Shown: one piece after another, positions 40,521 to 42,343 of the stretch
How positions within the stretch are numbered: position 1 is the stretch's first letter
Layout of the letters: the number at the start of each line of letters is the position of its first letter
Origin: Stenotrophomonas maltophilia
GTDB taxonomy: Bacteria > Pseudomonadota > Gammaproteobacteria > Xanthomonadales > Xanthomonadaceae
DNA: 42,343 nucleotides
Direction of reading: 5' to 3'
NCBI GenBank assembly: GCA_002387845.1
Contig: DGLB01000003.1
Coordinates: 1 to 42,343 of the forward strand
Program-made: the position numbers and the translations under genes
Notes under the pieces: generated by a model
The model's input: the letters and a program-made list of their open reading frames with translations, nothing else
Told to the model about the DNA's origin: nothing
Database searches by the model: none

Positions 40521-41054
40521 CGGCAGCGGCAACCACTGCAGGCTGGCCCCGGCCAGCGCCGTGGCAATCGCGGTGGCGGCCAGCACGTCACTGGGGTAAT
40601 GCAGCCCCAACACCACCCGCGACAACCCCACCGCCAGGGTGAACGGCACCAGCAGCGGAGCCAGCCAAGGGTAGTAGGCCAACGCCACGATGGTGAACGA
40701 CACCGCGTGCAGGGTGTGCCCGGAGGGGAAGCTGAACTCGTCCAGCGGGGCCACCCAGGCACGAATGCGCAGGTCGGCCGCGAACGGTCGTGGCCGCCGC
40801 GTCCAGCGCTTCAAGCCCTTGTAAAGCAGCAGCGCCATCACCCCGGTGGCGGCCATGTGGATGGATGCACGCAGGCCGTCGAAACCGTCCACCGCCACCA
40901 GCACGCCCATCAGCGCGTACCAGAACACGCCATCGCCCAGTCGGCTGACGGTGGCGAACAGGCGGCGCACGTGGCGGCGGCGGCAGTAGTGATTGGCACG
41001 ACGGCACCAGCGGGTTTCGCGCCCGCGCAGCGCATCAAGCGGCATGATCGGCAT
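40515..41054 (-). CDS. PAP2-family membrane phosphatase
   Basis: Dephosphorylates lipid pyrophosphates or phosphates. The 179-residue protein has the three motifs of the family: K82-RWTRRPRP, PSGH (110-113), and S145-R-x5-H152-x3-D156 (SRVVLGLHYPSD), and about five hydrophobic segments. Start at 41054 has GGAGG upstream (4 bases) and overlaps the end of the glycosyltransferase gene by 20 bases, so the two are translationally coupled; M41045 is an alternative. Its substrate could be undecaprenyl pyrophosphate or a lipid product of the GT. Confidence 0.88.
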   Translation of the reverse strand: MPIMPLDALRGRETRWCRRANHYCRRRHVRRLFATVSRLGDGVFWYALMGVLVAVDGFDGLRASIHMAATGVMALLLYKGLKRWTRRPRPFAADLRIRAWVAPLDEFSFPSGHTLHAVSFTIVALAYYPWLAPLLVPFTLAVGLSRVVLGLHYPSDVLAATAIATALAGASLQWLPLPV

Positions 41055-42171
41055 GGGACCTCCGGGCGTGGGCCAGTTCGGTCAGCAGGGCATCAAACTC
41101 CGCGACCACCTGTTGCGGGTGTAGTCGCTTCATGGCCAGCGCGGCGTTGCGGCCCAGCCGCTGGCGTTCGCTGTCCTGTTCGGCCAGGCGCACCGCGGCG
41201 GCCTGGAACTGTTCGTCATCGTTCACGGCCACGCCGCTCTCATCGGTCCGCAGGTACTCGCGCGCTGCGCCGTAGTCGAAGGCGACCGTGGCGACGCCAC
41301 TGGCCATGGCTTCCAGGGTGACGTTGCCGAAGGTTTCGCTGCGACTGGCAAACAGGAACAGGTCGCCGCTGGCGAAGTGACGGGCCAGGGCTTCACCGCG
41401 CTGCACGCCGCAGAAAATGAAATCCGGATTGTCATGCGCCAGCTTCTCGCGCGAAGGGCCGTCGCCGACGAACACAAAGCGTGCTTTGGGGCGCACCTGC
41501 TGCAGCCTGCGGAAGGCTTTTACTGCCAGGCCGAGGTTCTTCTCCGGCGCGATGCGACCCACATAGATGGCGGCGAACCCGGTGCCGTCGATTCCCCATT
41601 CCTCGCGCAGCGCCGGGTCGCGCCGCTGCGGGTCGAACTGGGTGCTGTCCACTGCGCGGGCAAGCAGGCGCACGCGGTCGAAACCCTGGCCGGTCAGGAA
41701 CTGCTGCAGCTCCTGGGTCGGTACCAGGGTTGCGTCGGCCTGGTTGTGGAAGCGGCGCATCCACCGCATGGCGGCGGCCTGCAGCCAGGCCACGCCGTAG
41801 TCCGGCAGATATTCGTCAAAGCGGGTATGAAAGCCGGTGGCGACCGGAATGCCCAGCCGCCGCGCCGTGCGCAGCGCCGACCAGCCGAGCGGGCCTTCGG
41901 TGGCGATGTAGATCGCATCGGGACGATGCTGCTGCCACTGCCGGGCCAGGCGCTTGGGTGCGGGCAGGCCGAAGCGCAGGCCGGGATAGCGCGGCAGACC
42001 GGCCCCGGATACCAGCAGGGCATCACCGGTGTCGATTTCATCGCCCTGGCGCGGACGTACCAGGTCCACCTGGTGGCCGGCCTCGCGCAGGCCCATTTCC
42101 AGGCCCTGCACGGTCAGGGCGACACCGTTGACCTCGGGGGGGTAGGTTTCGGTGACGATGGCATAGCGCAT
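41035..42171 (-). CDS. Glycosyltransferase family 4 (GT-B), probable mannosyltransferase-like
   Basis: A 378-residue GT-B fold enzyme. It starts MRYAIVTETYPPEVNGVALTVQG, has PVATGFHTRFDEYLPDYG, the nucleotide-sugar-binding YVGRIAPEKNLGLAVKAF and the retaining motif SETFGNVTLEAMASG. It resembles GDP-mannose-dependent mannosyltransferases of the MgtA type, which act on lipids; the donor and acceptor are inferred. Frame open to 42297, but GGAGG before 42171 and the family start favour this ATG. It is the first gene of a three-gene strand run with PAP2 and, after a repeat, lpxH. Confidence 0.88.
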   Translation of the reverse strand: MRYAIVTETYPPEVNGVALTVQGLEMGLREAGHQVDLVRPRQGDEIDTGDALLVSGAGLPRYPGLRFGLPAPKRLARQWQQHRPDAIYIATEGPLGWSALRTARRLGIPVATGFHTRFDEYLPDYGVAWLQAAAMRWMRRFHNQADATLVPTQELQQFLTGQGFDRVRLLARAVDSTQFDPQRRDPALREEWGIDGTGFAAIYVGRIAPEKNLGLAVKAFRRLQQVRPKARFVFVGDGPSREKLAHDNPDFIFCGVQRGEALARHFASGDLFLFASRSETFGNVTLEAMASGVATVAFDYGAAREYLRTDESGVAVNDDEQFQAAAVRLAEQDSERQRLGRNAALAMKRLHPQQVVAEFDALLTELAHARRSHADHAA

Positions 42172-42343
42172 GGCGGGCCTCCAGTTTCCGCGCATGCTCG
42201 GGGTTGGCGATGTAGCCGACATGACGTGGGTGTTACCGGCCGATGACTTCCGAATCGCCGGGCTTTTGCCCGGCTGCTGTCGGTTCTGCGCGAACACCCT
42301 GTGGCCACGTGAATCCGTATGTGGGCGTGCCGGGGTGGGTTTG
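42172..42343. other. Right-hand end of window upstream of the glycosyltransferase gene
   Basis: 172 bases with no gene. A hairpin lies at 42257-42274 (GCCGGGC, loop TTTT, GCCCGGC). The last bases, GGGGTGGGTTTG (42332-42343), resemble the start of the 18-bp inverted repeat at 4078, which reads GGTGTGGGTTTG before GCGGGG, so a copy of that element probably begins here and runs out of the window. Confidence 0.5.

Overview
The window looks like core chromosome of a high-GC gammaproteobacterium of the family Xanthomonadaceae, most likely Stenotrophomonas or a near relative. The reasons are the alpha ribosomal operon without rpmJ after secY, a plant-type (class II) DAHP synthase, S46 and M72-type secreted peptidases, TorF-type and OmpA/OprF-type porins, the folC-dedD-cvpA-purF cluster, and small GTAG-headed palindromes between genes that resemble the GTAG (SMAG) repeats of Stenotrophomonas. 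This assignment is inferred from recalled family knowledge, not from a search.

Layout. 1-3750: end of secY, then rpsM-rpsK-rpsD-rpoA-rplQ, with structured leaders before rpsM and rplQ and a clear terminator after rplQ. 3750-4326: a gene-free island rich in palindromes. 4327-9110: dsbB, DAHP synthase and an MscS-type channel on +, meeting a secreted amidase on -. 9176-11483 (-): a DUF2127 membrane protein and typA. 11753-16685 (+): ppiB, mdh, an RluA-type pseudouridine synthase, prpE and a small unknown protein, with several GTAG palindromes between genes. 16743-21308 (-): GST, a SleB-like cell-wall hydrolase, fadH and a quinone-reductase-like dehydrogenase. 21679-24735 (+): OmpA/OprF porin, then an RsuA-type pseudouridine synthase flanked by two small exported proteins that share a motif. 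24780-27961: kbl and tdh (threonine to glycine, both -), separated by a TorF-type porin on +. 28137-36708 (+): S46 dipeptidyl-peptidase, a histidine phosphatase, folC-dedD-cvpA-purF and a DUF455 ferritin-like protein. 36727-38214 (-): a solitary DUF2235 (Tle-like) hydrolase. 38428-39681 (+): a secreted metzincin protease. 39720-42171 (-): lpxH, a PAP2 phosphatase and a GT4 glycosyltransferase.

Functional themes are translation and transcription (alpha operon, typA, pseudouridine synthases), envelope biogenesis and proteolysis (dsbB, porins, DedD, LpxH, PAP2/GT4, secreted hydrolases) and central metabolism (mdh, prpE, DAHP synthase, kbl/tdh, purF/folC). I saw no tRNA, rRNA, CRISPR array, integrase, transposase or prophage. 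The least explained items are the palindrome island at 3.8-4.3 kb, GTAG elements that carry the stop codons of flanking genes, the motif-sharing pair around the RsuA-type enzyme, the solitary Tle-like gene, a metzincin with an altered zinc motif, and several perfect operator-like inverted repeats. I did not find a convincing new multi-gene system; the surprises are mostly in intergenic DNA and single proteins.
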